The translations under genes were made by a program, and so were the position numbers. From contig NCGO01000007.1 of the NCBI GenBank assembly GCA_002256985.1, forward strand, positions 16,475 to 80,474: a stretch of DNA of 64,000 nucleotides, given 5' to 3'. Position 1 is the first letter of the stretch, and each line of letters begins with the position of its first letter. This DNA is from Novosphingobium sp. 28-62-57 (GTDB lineage Bacteria > Pseudomonadota > Alphaproteobacteria > Sphingomonadales > Sphingomonadaceae). Shown one piece after another: positions 8,035 to 16,223 of the stretch. Under the pieces are notes generated by a model that saw only the letters and a program-made list of their open reading frames with translations, did not search any database and had not been told where the DNA came from.

Positions 8035-10173
8035 TCAACCACGGTTAGCCGCCCCGCGCCGCAACGCAAGCTTCGGCACTTTTCGTCCACGGGAAAGCGC
8101 TGCCCCGCGCCCCGAAAGCGATGGATTGGTCATGAAATAGCCGTGCAAGTTGAACGAAGGATCACCCTTCTCGAACCGCTCATACTCGCCATCAGTCCGC
8201 AACGCCCAGCTCTGTTCGGTATCCAGCAGGTTGGCCAGCATCACCTGATCCAGAATCTGGTCATGCACGGTCGGGTTTTTCACCGGCACCAGCACTTCCA
8301 CGCGCCGCCCCATGTTGCGGCTCATGCCATCGGCCGAGGAGATGAACACCCGCGCCCGCTTGTTCGGCATGCGCGCACCATTACCGAACGCCCAGATGCG
8401 GCTGTGCTCAAGGAATCGCCCGATGATCGATTTGACCTCGATGGTTTCCGAAAGCCCCGGCACCCCCGGCTTCAAACAGCAGATCCCGCGCACCACCAGC
8501 CGGATTTCCACGCCCGCCATGCTGGCAAGGTAGAGCCGGTCGATCAGGTCCGGATCGGTCAACTGGTTCAGCTTGGCCCAGATCGTCGCGGGCCGCCCCT
8601 TGGCCGCCAGCGCAATCTCGCGGTCGATGCATTCATAAAGCTTCTCGCGCAAGTTGATCGGGCTGATCGCCAGCAGTTCGGTCTGCTTCGGCTCGACATA
8701 GCCGGTCACGAAATTGAACAGCTGCCCGGCATCGCGCCCCATGCGCGGATCGGCGGTGAAGAATGACAGGTCGGTATAGATGCGCGCCGTCACGGGGTGA
8801 TAATTGCCCGTGCCAAAGTGGCAGTATGTGCGATAGCTCCCGCCCTCGCGCCGCACTACCAGGCTCACCTTGGCGTGGGTTTTCCAGTCCACGAAGCCAT
8901 AGATCACCTGCACGCCTGCACGTTCCAACTGCGCGGCCCACAGCAGGTTCTGCTCCTCGTCAAACCGCGCTTTCAGCTCCACCACCGCGGTCACAGACTT
9001 GCCCGCCTCGGCCGCCGCAATCAGCGCGGCAATCACCGCCGATTGCTTGCCCGCACGATAGAGCGTCTGCTTGATCGCAATCACATCGGGATCAGCCGCC
9101 GCCTGCCGCAGGAAATCGATCACCACCTCGAAACTCTCGTACGGGTGGTGGATCACCAGATCCTTCTCGCGAATGGCCGAGAAGCAATCGCCGTCATGCT
9201 CCAGAACGCGTTCGGGATAGCGCGGGTTATAGGGATCGAATTTCAGATCCTGCCGGTCCTCGTCGATCACGCTCGAAAGCCCGCTGATCGCCAGCAACCC
9301 CCGGCTCTTGATCACCAGCGCATGGTCCAGCCGCAATTGCCGCCGCAGCAGGCTTTCCGCATCGGCGTCAAAATTCTCCTGCAGGTGCAGCAGGATCACC
9401 TTGCCGCGCCGCCGCCGCTGGATGGCGGTGCGGTAATAGCGCACCAGATCCTCGGCGTCCTCTTCCAGCTCGATATCGCTGTCGCGCAGCACGCGGAACG
9501 TGCCATCGCCCAGAATCTTGAACCCCGGGAACAGCAGCGTGGCATGGCGCCGCACCAGTTCCTCAATCCCGATCCACGCCGCACTTTTGCCCGGCAGGCG
9601 CACAAAGCGCGGAAGGGCAGGCGGAATCAGGATCATCTCGGTCACCGGTGCACCATCGGCGCTGCGCAGCAACTGGAACAGGATGCCCGTGCCCTGATTG
9701 GCGATGAACGGAAACGGATGCGCCGGATCAATCGCCTGCGGCGTCAGCACCGGTACCACGTGTTCTTCAAAGTAATCGCGCAGCCACTCGGCCTCGGCCT
9801 TGGTCACAGCATCGTGGTCAATCAACCGGATGTCCGCTGCGGCCAGCTCGTCCTTCAACCCCGCCAGCACATCCTGCTGCGCATCGACCAGATCCTTCAC
9901 CGCCTCCAGCAGCGCGCCCAGTTGCTGCTGCGGGGTCTGCCCGTCGATCGACAGCTCGTCGATCTGCCGCCGCACCTGACCCGCGATCCCGGCCACGCGC
10001 ACCATCATGAACTCGTCAAGATTATTGCCGCTGATCGACAGGAACCGCAGCCGCTCCAGCAGCGGATAATCGGCATTCACCGCCTCGGCCAGCACGCGCC
10101 GGTTGAACGCCAGCCAGCTCAGCTCGCGGTTGAAAAAGCGGTCCTGCACCGGCGGCAGATCATCGGTACTCAA
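8035..10173 (-). CDS. ppk: polyphosphate kinase 1
   Basis: Reversibly polymerises the gamma-phosphate of ATP into polyphosphate. The PPK1 domains run in order: the N domain begins FFNRELSWLAFNRRVLAEA, followed by a head domain, then C1 with CHFGTGNYHPVTARIYTD (catalytic-His region), then C2 with SRNMGRRVEVLVPV. A TTG start at 10173 (712 residues) is chosen: GGGAG lies 6 bases before it and the resulting N-terminus matches the family. The in-frame ATG at 10263 has no ribosome site and would fall inside the Pho-box candidate. ppx follows with no gap. The true start remains uncertain by about 30 codons. Confidence 0.92.
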   Translation of the reverse strand: MSTDDLPPVQDRFFNRELSWLAFNRRVLAEAVNADYPLLERLRFLSISGNNLDEFMMVRVAGIAGQVRRQIDELSIDGQTPQQQLGALLEAVKDLVDAQQDVLAGLKDELAAADIRLIDHDAVTKAEAEWLRDYFEEHVVPVLTPQAIDPAHPFPFIANQGTGILFQLLRSADGAPVTEMILIPPALPRFVRLPGKSAAWIGIEELVRRHATLLFPGFKILGDGTFRVLRDSDIELEEDAEDLVRYYRTAIQRRRRGKVILLHLQENFDADAESLLRRQLRLDHALVIKSRGLLAISGLSSVIDEDRQDLKFDPYNPRYPERVLEHDGDCFSAIREKDLVIHHPYESFEVVIDFLRQAAADPDVIAIKQTLYRAGKQSAVIAALIAAAEAGKSVTAVVELKARFDEEQNLLWAAQLERAGVQVIYGFVDWKTHAKVSLVVRREGGSYRTYCHFGTGNYHPVTARIYTDLSFFTADPRMGRDAGQLFNFVTGYVEPKQTELLAISPINLREKLYECIDREIALAAKGRPATIWAKLNQLTDPDLIDRLYLASMAGVEIRLVVRGICCLKPGVPGLSETIEVKSIIGRFLEHSRIWAFGNGARMPNKRARVFISSADGMSRNMGRRVEVLVPVKNPTVHDQILDQVMLANLLDTEQSWALRTDGEYERFEKGDPSFNLHGYFMTNPSLSGRGAALSRGRKVPKLALRRGAANRG

Positions 10174-10252
10174 AAGCGGCTCCCGTCCGTCGTCTCGTAT
10201 GTCATCGGCAATGCTCGTTATCGCGGCGCGGCTGAGAAGTCTTGAACCATTT

Positions 10253-10292
10253 CGGTCATGCATCTGTCAAACAAGTGACGCCATTCTGTCCC
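10253..10292 (+). promoter_or_regulatory. candidate Pho box (PhoB binding site)
   Basis: CGGTCATGCATCTGTCAA at 10253-10270 matches 12 of 14 defined positions of the alphaproteobacterial consensus CTGTCATNNNNCTGTCAT. A further CTGTC at 10286-10290 lies exactly two 11-bp steps further on, with a weak unit (GTGACGC) between. The repeats point towards the TonB receptor gene at 10370. A poor -10-like CACAAT lies at 10301-10306. The site lies in the gap between divergent ppk and the receptor/phosphodiesterase genes, where phosphate control makes sense. Confidence 0.6.
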
Positions 10293-10369
10293 GGAAATAC
10301 CACAATGCTGCAACAGCGCAGGCCTATCTGCCCCTCACCACAACAATGTGGAACATGAGGGATCACACC

Positions 10370-12676
10370 ATGCGTATTGTCGCCGTGCTGCTTGCCAGCA
10401 CCTCGCTCTTCATTGCTCCGGCCGTTGCCGCCGCACAGCAAGCCCCCGCTGCAGCAGAAGCCGCAGAAGCCGCCGCTGCTGATTCGGCTGACGCTGAAAT
10501 CGTCGTCCTCGGCGCAGGCCAGACTCGCCAGGTGCAGGAACTTTCCACCCGCGAACTGACCATTCTCGCCTCGGGCACCAGCCCCTTGAAGGCGATTGAA
10601 AAGCTCCCCTCGGTCAATTTCCAGTCGGCTGACGCTTTCGGCAACTACGAATGGTCCACCCGCGTGACGATCCGCGGCTTCAACCAGAACCAGCTGGGCT
10701 TCAACCTCGATGGCATTCCGCTGGGTGACATGTCCTATGGCAACGCCAACGGCCTGCACATCAGCCGCGCGATCAGCCCTGAAAACATCGGCATCACCCG
10801 CGTGTCGCAGGGTTCGGGCTCCATCGCCGCGCAATCGACCAACAACCTTGGCGGCACGCTCGAATTCTTCTCGCTCGATCCCAAGGACACGCTCGGCGTC
10901 ACCGCCAGCGGCTCCTATGGTTCGGCCAACACCTTCCGCGGCTTTGCCCGCATCGGCCTAGGCACCGAAGACGGTCTGCGCGGCTATGTTTCGGCGCAAT
11001 ATCAGAACGGCGACAAGTGGAAGGGTGATGGCCAGCAGCGCACCCTGATGTTCAATGCCAAGGCGATCATGCCGCTGGGCGAAGGCGTCGATCTCGATGG
11101 CTACCTCAGCTATTCAGATCGCGCCGAGCAGGACTATCACGACCTCAGCCTCGAAATGATCAATCGCCTCGGCTATGATTGGGACAACTTCGGCCCCGGT
11201 CGTTATGCCGAAGCGGTCCGGATCGCCGATATTGCTGCCAACACCGGCTACAGCGGCGTCACCCCCACCAATCTGGCTGCTGGCACCACCTACCCCGCAC
11301 CGTTCATCATTGCCGACGATGCCTATTATGACGCATCGGGCCTGCGCAAGGACACGATCGCCGCGCTCGGCCTGAACATCGCCGTGGGCGATACCGGCAA
11401 GTTCTCGATCAAGGGCTACTACCACGAGAACGACGGTCAGGGCACTTGGGGCACGCCGTACCTCGCCAGCCCATCGGGCGTGCCAATGTCCATCCGCACC
11501 ACGGAATATGACATCAAGCGCAAGGGCTTTTTCGCTTCTTACGCGGCCACTTATGGCATCAACAACCTGCTGATCGGCGGCTGGTACGAAAAGAACGACT
11601 TCATCCAGTCGCGCCGGTTCTATGGCTATGAAAGCCGCACCAGCGCAGGCCGTGATCACCGCGATTTTCAGCGCAATCCGTTCTTCACGCAGTGGTCGAT
11701 CGCGTTCGAAACCGACACGATCCAGTATTACGTGTCCGACGAACTCGATCTCGGCGATCTGAAGCTCAACGTGGGCTGGAAGGGCTTTTCGGTCGATACC
11801 AACGCTTTCGCACTGGTCAACACCAACAACCGCGCGACGGGCGATCTCAAGGTTGAAGACTGGTTCCAGCCGCACATCGGCCTGAACTACAAGTTCGGCA
11901 ACGGGCTCGAAGCCTTCGCTGGCTTCACGCAGGTAACCCGAGCCCATCAGGCTTCCACCACCGGTGGCCCGTTCTCGTCGACGCAGGCAGGCTTCGATGC
12001 GATCAAGGACACGATCAAGCCGGAACGCTCGGACACCTATGAAGCAGGCGTTCGCTACTCCACCGGCATCATCAATGCTTCGCTGGCCGGTTACTATGTC
12101 AACTTCAGCGATCGCCTGCTGGTCATCCCGACTTCGCTCGGCATCGTTGGCGCAACCAACGCGCTGCAGAACGTCGGCTCGGTCCGCGCGCTCGGCATCG
12201 AAGCGGCCGTGGACGTAAAGCTGCCGGGCGGCTTCGGCGCGTTCGCATCGTACAGCTACAACGACTCGACCTATCGTGACGATGTGGTCATCGCCAGCAC
12301 CACCCCGCCCACGATCCAGCCGACCAAGGGCAAGACCGTGGTTGATACGCCAAAGCACCTGCTGCGCGGTGAACTGTCCTATGATAGCGACACGTTCTAT
12401 GGCCGCGTCGGGGTGAACTACATGTCCAAGCGCTTCTTCAACTATCTGAACGACCGTTCGGTGGGCGCGCGGACGCTGGTCGATGCCACCATCGGCTACC
12501 GCCTCGACATCGGTCAGCGTCAGCCGGTCGAACTGCAGATCAACGGCGTGAACCTGACCAACAAGCGCTATGTCGCCACGATCGGGTCCAACGGCTTTGG
12601 CTTCAGCGGCGATAACCAGACCCTGCTCGCAGGCGCGCCGCGTCAGGTCTTCGCAACACTCAAGGTTGGCTTCTGA
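10370..12676 (+). CDS. TonB-dependent outer-membrane receptor
   Basis: A 768-residue receptor. It has a signal peptide (MRIVAVLLASTSLFIAPAVA) and an Ala-rich stretch, then a TonB-box-like EIVVLGAG. The plug follows (AIEKLPSVNFQSADAFG, RVTIRGFNQNQLGFNLDGIP), and then a 22-strand-type barrel ends in QVFATLKVGF with the usual terminal Phe. GAGGGA precedes the start at 10370. An in-frame ATG lies 5 codons upstream, and a much longer extension overlaps ppk and is rejected. The next gene, a secreted phosphodiesterase, starts 2 bp after the stop, so the pair is an operon. With the Pho box upstream, a phosphorylated ligand is a reasonable inference; the actual substrate is unknown. Confidence 0.9.
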   Translation: MRIVAVLLASTSLFIAPAVAAAQQAPAAAEAAEAAAADSADAEIVVLGAGQTRQVQELSTRELTILASGTSPLKAIEKLPSVNFQSADAFGNYEWSTRVTIRGFNQNQLGFNLDGIPLGDMSYGNANGLHISRAISPENIGITRVSQGSGSIAAQSTNNLGGTLEFFSLDPKDTLGVTASGSYGSANTFRGFARIGLGTEDGLRGYVSAQYQNGDKWKGDGQQRTLMFNAKAIMPLGEGVDLDGYLSYSDRAEQDYHDLSLEMINRLGYDWDNFGPGRYAEAVRIADIAANTGYSGVTPTNLAAGTTYPAPFIIADDAYYDASGLRKDTIAALGLNIAVGDTGKFSIKGYYHENDGQGTWGTPYLASPSGVPMSIRTTEYDIKRKGFFASYAATYGINNLLIGGWYEKNDFIQSRRFYGYESRTSAGRDHRDFQRNPFFTQWSIAFETDTIQYYVSDELDLGDLKLNVGWKGFSVDTNAFALVNTNNRATGDLKVEDWFQPHIGLNYKFGNGLEAFAGFTQVTRAHQASTTGGPFSSTQAGFDAIKDTIKPERSDTYEAGVRYSTGIINASLAGYYVNFSDRLLVIPTSLGIVGATNALQNVGSVRALGIEAAVDVKLPGGFGAFASYSYNDSTYRDDVVIASTTPPTIQPTKGKTVVDTPKHLLRGELSYDSDTFYGRVGVNYMSKRFFNYLNDRSVGARTLVDATIGYRLDIGQRQPVELQINGVNLTNKRYVATIGSNGFGFSGDNQTLLAGAPRQVFATLKVGF

Positions 12677-12678
12677 TC

Positions 12679-14046
12679 ATGGATCGCCTTTCTGTCGGAA
12701 AGGCCCTCGTCGCGGGCGTCGTGCTGCTTGGCAGCGCGGCGCCCGTCGCCGTTCGGGCCGATGAAAACCGCTCGCCAGTCCTGCTTATTTCCATCGATGG
12801 CCTGCGCCCCGGCGATGTGCTCGAAGCGGAAAAGCGAGGCCTGAAAATCCCCAACTTGCGCCGCTTCCTGGCAGAGGGCGCTTATGCCACTGGCGTCACC
12901 GGCAATCTGCCCACCGTCACTTATCCCAGCCACACCACGCTGCTCACCGGCGTTGCCCCTGCCCGCCACGGCATCGTGTCCAACACCACGTTCGATCCCA
13001 AACAGATCAACTATGGTGGCTGGTTCTGGTTCGCCGATGATATCACCGCGCCCACCTTGTGGGACGCCGCGCGCAAGGCAGGCCACACCACCGGAAACAT
13101 CCACTGGCCGGTCAGCGTCGGCGTATCCTCGCTCACATGGAACATGCCGCAGATCTGGCGTTCAGGCCATGCCGATGACCGCAAGATGCTCAAGGCGATG
13201 GCCACCGATGGCCTCTACGCCGCGCTCGAACATGATTGCGGCCCCTATGCCGATGGCATCGATGAAGGCGTCGAAGGCGATGAAAACCGCACCAAATTCG
13301 CCGTTCGCCTGATCGAAACGAAAAAGCCCGGCTTCGTCACTGTCTACTTCGCCGGGCTGGACCATGAAGAGCACGCCTCCGGCCCCGGCAGCGCCCAGTC
13401 CAACGCCACGCTCGAACGGCTCGATGCAGCGGTCGGCAAAGTGGTCAGCGCCGAACTGGCCGCACACCCCGATGCCACCATCGCGGTGGTCAGCGATCAT
13501 GGCTTCGTTGCCACCGATACCGACATCAGCCTGTTCCGCCCGTTCATCGATGCCGGCCTGATCAAGCTGGACGATGCCGGCAAAGTCGCCACGTGGGATG
13601 CCATGCCCTGGCCTTCGGGCGGCTCCATCGCCGTCGTCCTCGCCCGCCCCGATGATGCGGCGCTCACCGGCATGGTCGGCGCGCTGCTCGATAAACTCGC
13701 CGCCGATCCGCAAACGCGCATCGCCAAAGTCGCGAACCGTGCTGAAATCGCCCAGTTGGGTGGCAACCCGCAAGCCAGCTTCTTCGTGGACCTGAAACCC
13801 GGCGCGCTCGCCGCCGGGTTCGATCCCAAGGCACCGCTGGCGCGCCCCAGCCGCACCAAGGGCATGCACGGCTATTTCCCCACCCTGCCCGAAATGCGCT
13901 CCACCTTCCTGATCATGGGCAAGGGCGTGGCCAAGGCCCGCAACCTCGGCGAAATCGACATGCGCGCCATCGCCCCAACGCTGGCGGCGCGCATGGGCGC
14001 CAGCCTGCCCGATGCGCAAGTCGCCGCGCTGAATGTCGCAAACTGA
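12679..14046 (+). CDS. secreted type I phosphodiesterase / nucleotide pyrophosphatase-like
   Basis: A 455-residue member of the alkaline phosphatase superfamily, related to ectonucleotide pyrophosphatase/phosphodiesterase (NPP). An N-terminal signal peptide (about residues 1-27) targets it to the periplasm. Metal and nucleophile positions are visible: LISIDGLRPGD, then TVTYPSHTTLLTG with the nucleophilic Thr, FAGLDHEEH, and VVSDHGF, plus a late His in KGMHGYFP. It probably cleaves phosphodiester or pyrophosphate bonds of nucleotides or similar organic phosphates. It is coupled to the TonB receptor (2 bp gap). A perfect 17-bp hairpin follows 28 bp after the stop. Confidence 0.88.
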   Translation: MDRLSVGKALVAGVVLLGSAAPVAVRADENRSPVLLISIDGLRPGDVLEAEKRGLKIPNLRRFLAEGAYATGVTGNLPTVTYPSHTTLLTGVAPARHGIVSNTTFDPKQINYGGWFWFADDITAPTLWDAARKAGHTTGNIHWPVSVGVSSLTWNMPQIWRSGHADDRKMLKAMATDGLYAALEHDCGPYADGIDEGVEGDENRTKFAVRLIETKKPGFVTVYFAGLDHEEHASGPGSAQSNATLERLDAAVGKVVSAELAAHPDATIAVVSDHGFVATDTDISLFRPFIDAGLIKLDDAGKVATWDAMPWPSGGSIAVVLARPDDAALTGMVGALLDKLAADPQTRIAKVANRAEIAQLGGNPQASFFVDLKPGALAAGFDPKAPLARPSRTKGMHGYFPTLPEMRSTFLIMGKGVAKARNLGEIDMRAIAPTLAARMGASLPDAQVAALNVAN

Positions 14047-14074
14047 CAGAGCAGGCTGACAGGTCAGCTTGACA

Positions 14075-14124
14075 GCAAAACCTGCTTCTCATGGTTTATC
14101 AGCCAGTTGAGAAGCAGGTTTTGC
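14075..14124. terminator. 17-bp perfect inverted repeat after phosphodiesterase gene
   Basis: Arms GCAAAACCTGCTTCTCA (14075-14091) and its exact reverse complement (14108-14124) enclose a 16-base loop. No long T-run follows, so this is either an imperfect intrinsic terminator, an mRNA 3' stabilising stem, or the trace of a small inverted element. It marks the end of the receptor/phosphodiesterase operon. Confidence 0.6.
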
Positions 14125-14228
14125 GTTTCTGATATTGCTGAATTTTGACGAAACCCGAATGCATTGGCGCGACTCACTTGGTCCGGCGCAATGCTTTTGG
14201 GCGCACTCCCGCACACAAATGGTAAACC

Positions 14229-14411
14229 ATGAAACGCGGCCTTTTTCGCACGTTTGACAGCTTCCTTGGCGAATGCGCCCGCGTCCATGAGGATGCAGGC
14301 GACGCCTTCCCTTACCTGCGCCCAGACCTTTACCGCATGCTCGGCTTCCAGCCTGCATATGAGGACTTGCCCCTGATCGCGCAGCAGGGCCAAGAAAAAC
14401 GCCCAAACTAA
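14229..14411 (+). CDS. small hypothetical protein (uncertain)
   Basis: A 60-codon reading frame beginning MKRGLFRTFDSFLGECARV, with G/C-rich third positions similar to its neighbours and a mixed globular-looking composition (YLRPDLYRMLGF). No family is recognised and there is no convincing ribosome site. It fills the otherwise empty stretch between the operon hairpin and the next gene. It could be a chance frame; I include it with low confidence. Confidence 0.3.
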   Translation: MKRGLFRTFDSFLGECARVHEDAGDAFPYLRPDLYRMLGFQPAYEDLPLIAQQGQEKRPN

Positions 14412-14429
14412 CCACTCGCTACCCACGGC

Positions 14430-14460
14430 ACCGCGCCAAAGGTCGTTGGGGCGGGGGGCT
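14430..14460. repeat. variant-loop GC repeat fragment
   Basis: GCGCCAAAGGTCGTTGGGG at 14433-14451, followed by CGGGGGG, matches 18 of 19 bases of the reverse complement of the unusual loop inside the repeat at 39642-39686. Here only one half of the surrounding palindrome remains. Confidence 0.6.
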
Positions 14461-14549
14461 CTGGCGTTTTGCAAAACGTTTCGCTTGGCCTGCCGCCCCC
14501 TGCGCCCTACCATTCTACTTCAGGCATATGCTTCAAGGGGGAGGCGCTG

Positions 14550-15275
14550 GTGCGAAGGTTGTTCGGGATCATCCCGCTGCTTGCGGTGCTCGCCGCCAGC
14601 TCCGCAGATGCACAAGTCACCGGCATCGGCGAAGTGCTCGTCAATGCCAGCCGCAACGACGCCCGCTTCTGGCAGAAAGATCGCCCGGTCATCGGCCTGC
14701 GGCGTCAGGCCGATGGAATGGTCATGAATCTGACCATCGTGTCTGACACGCGCGATGCGGCCACGCGGCGCAAAGAGATCGATACCGCGCTGCTCGCCGC
14801 CATCGATCGCGCCGCTGCCTCCAGCTTCCAGCTTGTCACCGGCACGGTGCAGCTCGAACCTGTAACCAAGGCAAACTACACCAGCCTCCCGCAACTGCCC
14901 GCTGGCCGTATCGATACCAGCAAGGTCGAACTGATGGTTCGCGGCAAACTCGAAGGGTCATCGCGGGCCACGCAGGACCGCCTTACGGCCTTCATCCGCT
15001 CGCTCAAGGGCAATGGCCGCGCCACGGTGGAGACAACCACGGCCACCTCGCTCAGCGTCGACAACCCGGACCAGCACCGCGAAAAGATCCTCGCGCTGGT
15101 GGCAGAAGACGCCCGCCGCACCGCCGCCATCTTCGGGCCGGATTTCACCTTCTCCGTGTCCGGCGTCGATGGACAGGTCAGTTGGACGCAGGCGAGTCCG
15201 ACTGATGTCTTCCTCTATATACCCTACCGCTATGCCATCACGCCCCGTCTGTCCGAAGCGAGGAGCCCGCAATGA
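14550..15275 (+). CDS. periplasmic protein of unknown function, paralogue 1
   Basis: A 241-residue protein with a signal peptide (VRRLFGIIPLLAVLAASSADA). The GTG start at 14550 has GGGGGAGG about 6 bases upstream, better than the ATG at 14469, which would add a non-conserved leader. The mature part starts GIGEVLVNASR and has alternating helix/strand character, with a conserved C-terminal FLYIPYRY motif. It is clearly paralogous to the next gene along its length (GLRRxADG, LVTG, FLYIPY), and the two overlap by an ATGA, so they are co-translated. The fold is loosely reminiscent of SIMPL/DUF541 proteins but I cannot assign it. Function unknown. Confidence 0.75.
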   Translation: MRRLFGIIPLLAVLAASSADAQVTGIGEVLVNASRNDARFWQKDRPVIGLRRQADGMVMNLTIVSDTRDAATRRKEIDTALLAAIDRAAASSFQLVTGTVQLEPVTKANYTSLPQLPAGRIDTSKVELMVRGKLEGSSRATQDRLTAFIRSLKGNGRATVETTTATSLSVDNPDQHREKILALVAEDARRTAAIFGPDFTFSVSGVDGQVSWTQASPTDVFLYIPYRYAITPRLSEARSPQ

Positions 15276-16111
15276 TCAGGCAATCGCTTTCGGTCCTCGC
15301 CGCCCTCGCCTTGCTTGCCGTCCCTTTGAGCCTTGCGGCGCAGGAGGATGAAGGCATGGGCGAGGTCATCGTTACCGCCAGTCGGCGCAGCGAGAAGCTG
15401 CCCTCGGTGATGACCAGTCTCCCCTATCTCGACCGCCGCCCCGCCACCGGCCTGCGCCGCGCGGCGGACGGGGTCGTGCGCCGGATCGAGATCGGCTCGG
15501 ATTCCCGGAGCGAGGACATGCGCCGGAGCGAGGTGCAGGCCATGCTGCTCGCTGCGCTGGACCGCGCGAGCCGCGACGGCCTCAGTCTCGTCACCGGCGA
15601 GCTCGAGGTCAAGGAAGTCACGCGCGAGAACTGGCGCACCCTGTTCCCGGCCCTCGCCGGCCCGTCCACCGCCTCCGATGACGAGGATGAGGACGAAGAC
15701 TACGACGACAGCGACTACGACGACGATGATGATGACGGCAACGGCAAGGTCCAGCCCGGTTTCGAGGACGACGGCAGCACCGCCACGGCGCGGCTGATGA
15801 TCAAGGCGAAGCTGACCGGCACGATTGACGACGCGCAGCGCAAAGTCTCGAAGTTCGTCAGGGCCGTGCCCGCCACCGGCCGCTCCGAAATCCGCCAGCT
15901 CGGCACAATGGCGCTGACCATCGTCAACCCCGAACAATACCGCGAAGAGCTCAACGCCCGCATCGCCCGCGCCGCGCTTCAGGCCGCCAGCCCCTACGGC
16001 GCGGGCTATGGCGTCGCCGTGACCGGCCTCGATCGCGCTATTGCCTGGGCGCAGGTCAGCAATACCGAGGTTTTCCTCTACATTCCCTACGCCTTCACCG
16101 TGGAGCGCTAG
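15272..16111 (+). CDS. periplasmic protein of unknown function, paralogue 2, Asp-rich insert
   Basis: A 279-residue paralogue of the preceding gene, with a signal peptide (MIRQSLSVLAALALLAVPLSLAA). It differs by a strongly acidic insert at about residues 133-155 made almost only of Asp, Glu and Tyr, which could bind Ca2+ or act as a flexible spacer. Its mature N-terminus, GEVIVTASRRSEKLPSV, looks like a TonB-box/plug start of a TonB receptor, yet no barrel follows. The C-terminus carries the shared FLYIPYAF motif. The start overlaps the previous stop (ATGA). The encoded pair probably works together in the periplasm. Role unknown. Confidence 0.75.
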   Translation: MIRQSLSVLAALALLAVPLSLAAQEDEGMGEVIVTASRRSEKLPSVMTSLPYLDRRPATGLRRAADGVVRRIEIGSDSRSEDMRRSEVQAMLLAALDRASRDGLSLVTGELEVKEVTRENWRTLFPALAGPSTASDDEDEDEDYDDSDYDDDDDDGNGKVQPGFEDDGSTATARLMIKAKLTGTIDDAQRKVSKFVRAVPATGRSEIRQLGTMALTIVNPEQYREELNARIARAALQAASPYGAGYGVAVTGLDRAIAWAQVSNTEVFLYIPYAFTVER

Positions 16112-16223
16112 GCGCTCCGCCTGCTTGATGGGTTCCAACTCCGCTTGCCTACACGGGGCGAGTGTGACAGGGATTCCGGCGCCCGATACACCCTGATTTC
16201 CTGAAGCGAACGCGCCCTTTTTC

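Noticed and set aside
14064-14513. 149-codon minus-strand frame before the paralogous periplasmic pair
   Set aside because: It runs through the 17-bp hairpin and a repeat fragment, has no ribosome site and no family resemblance.
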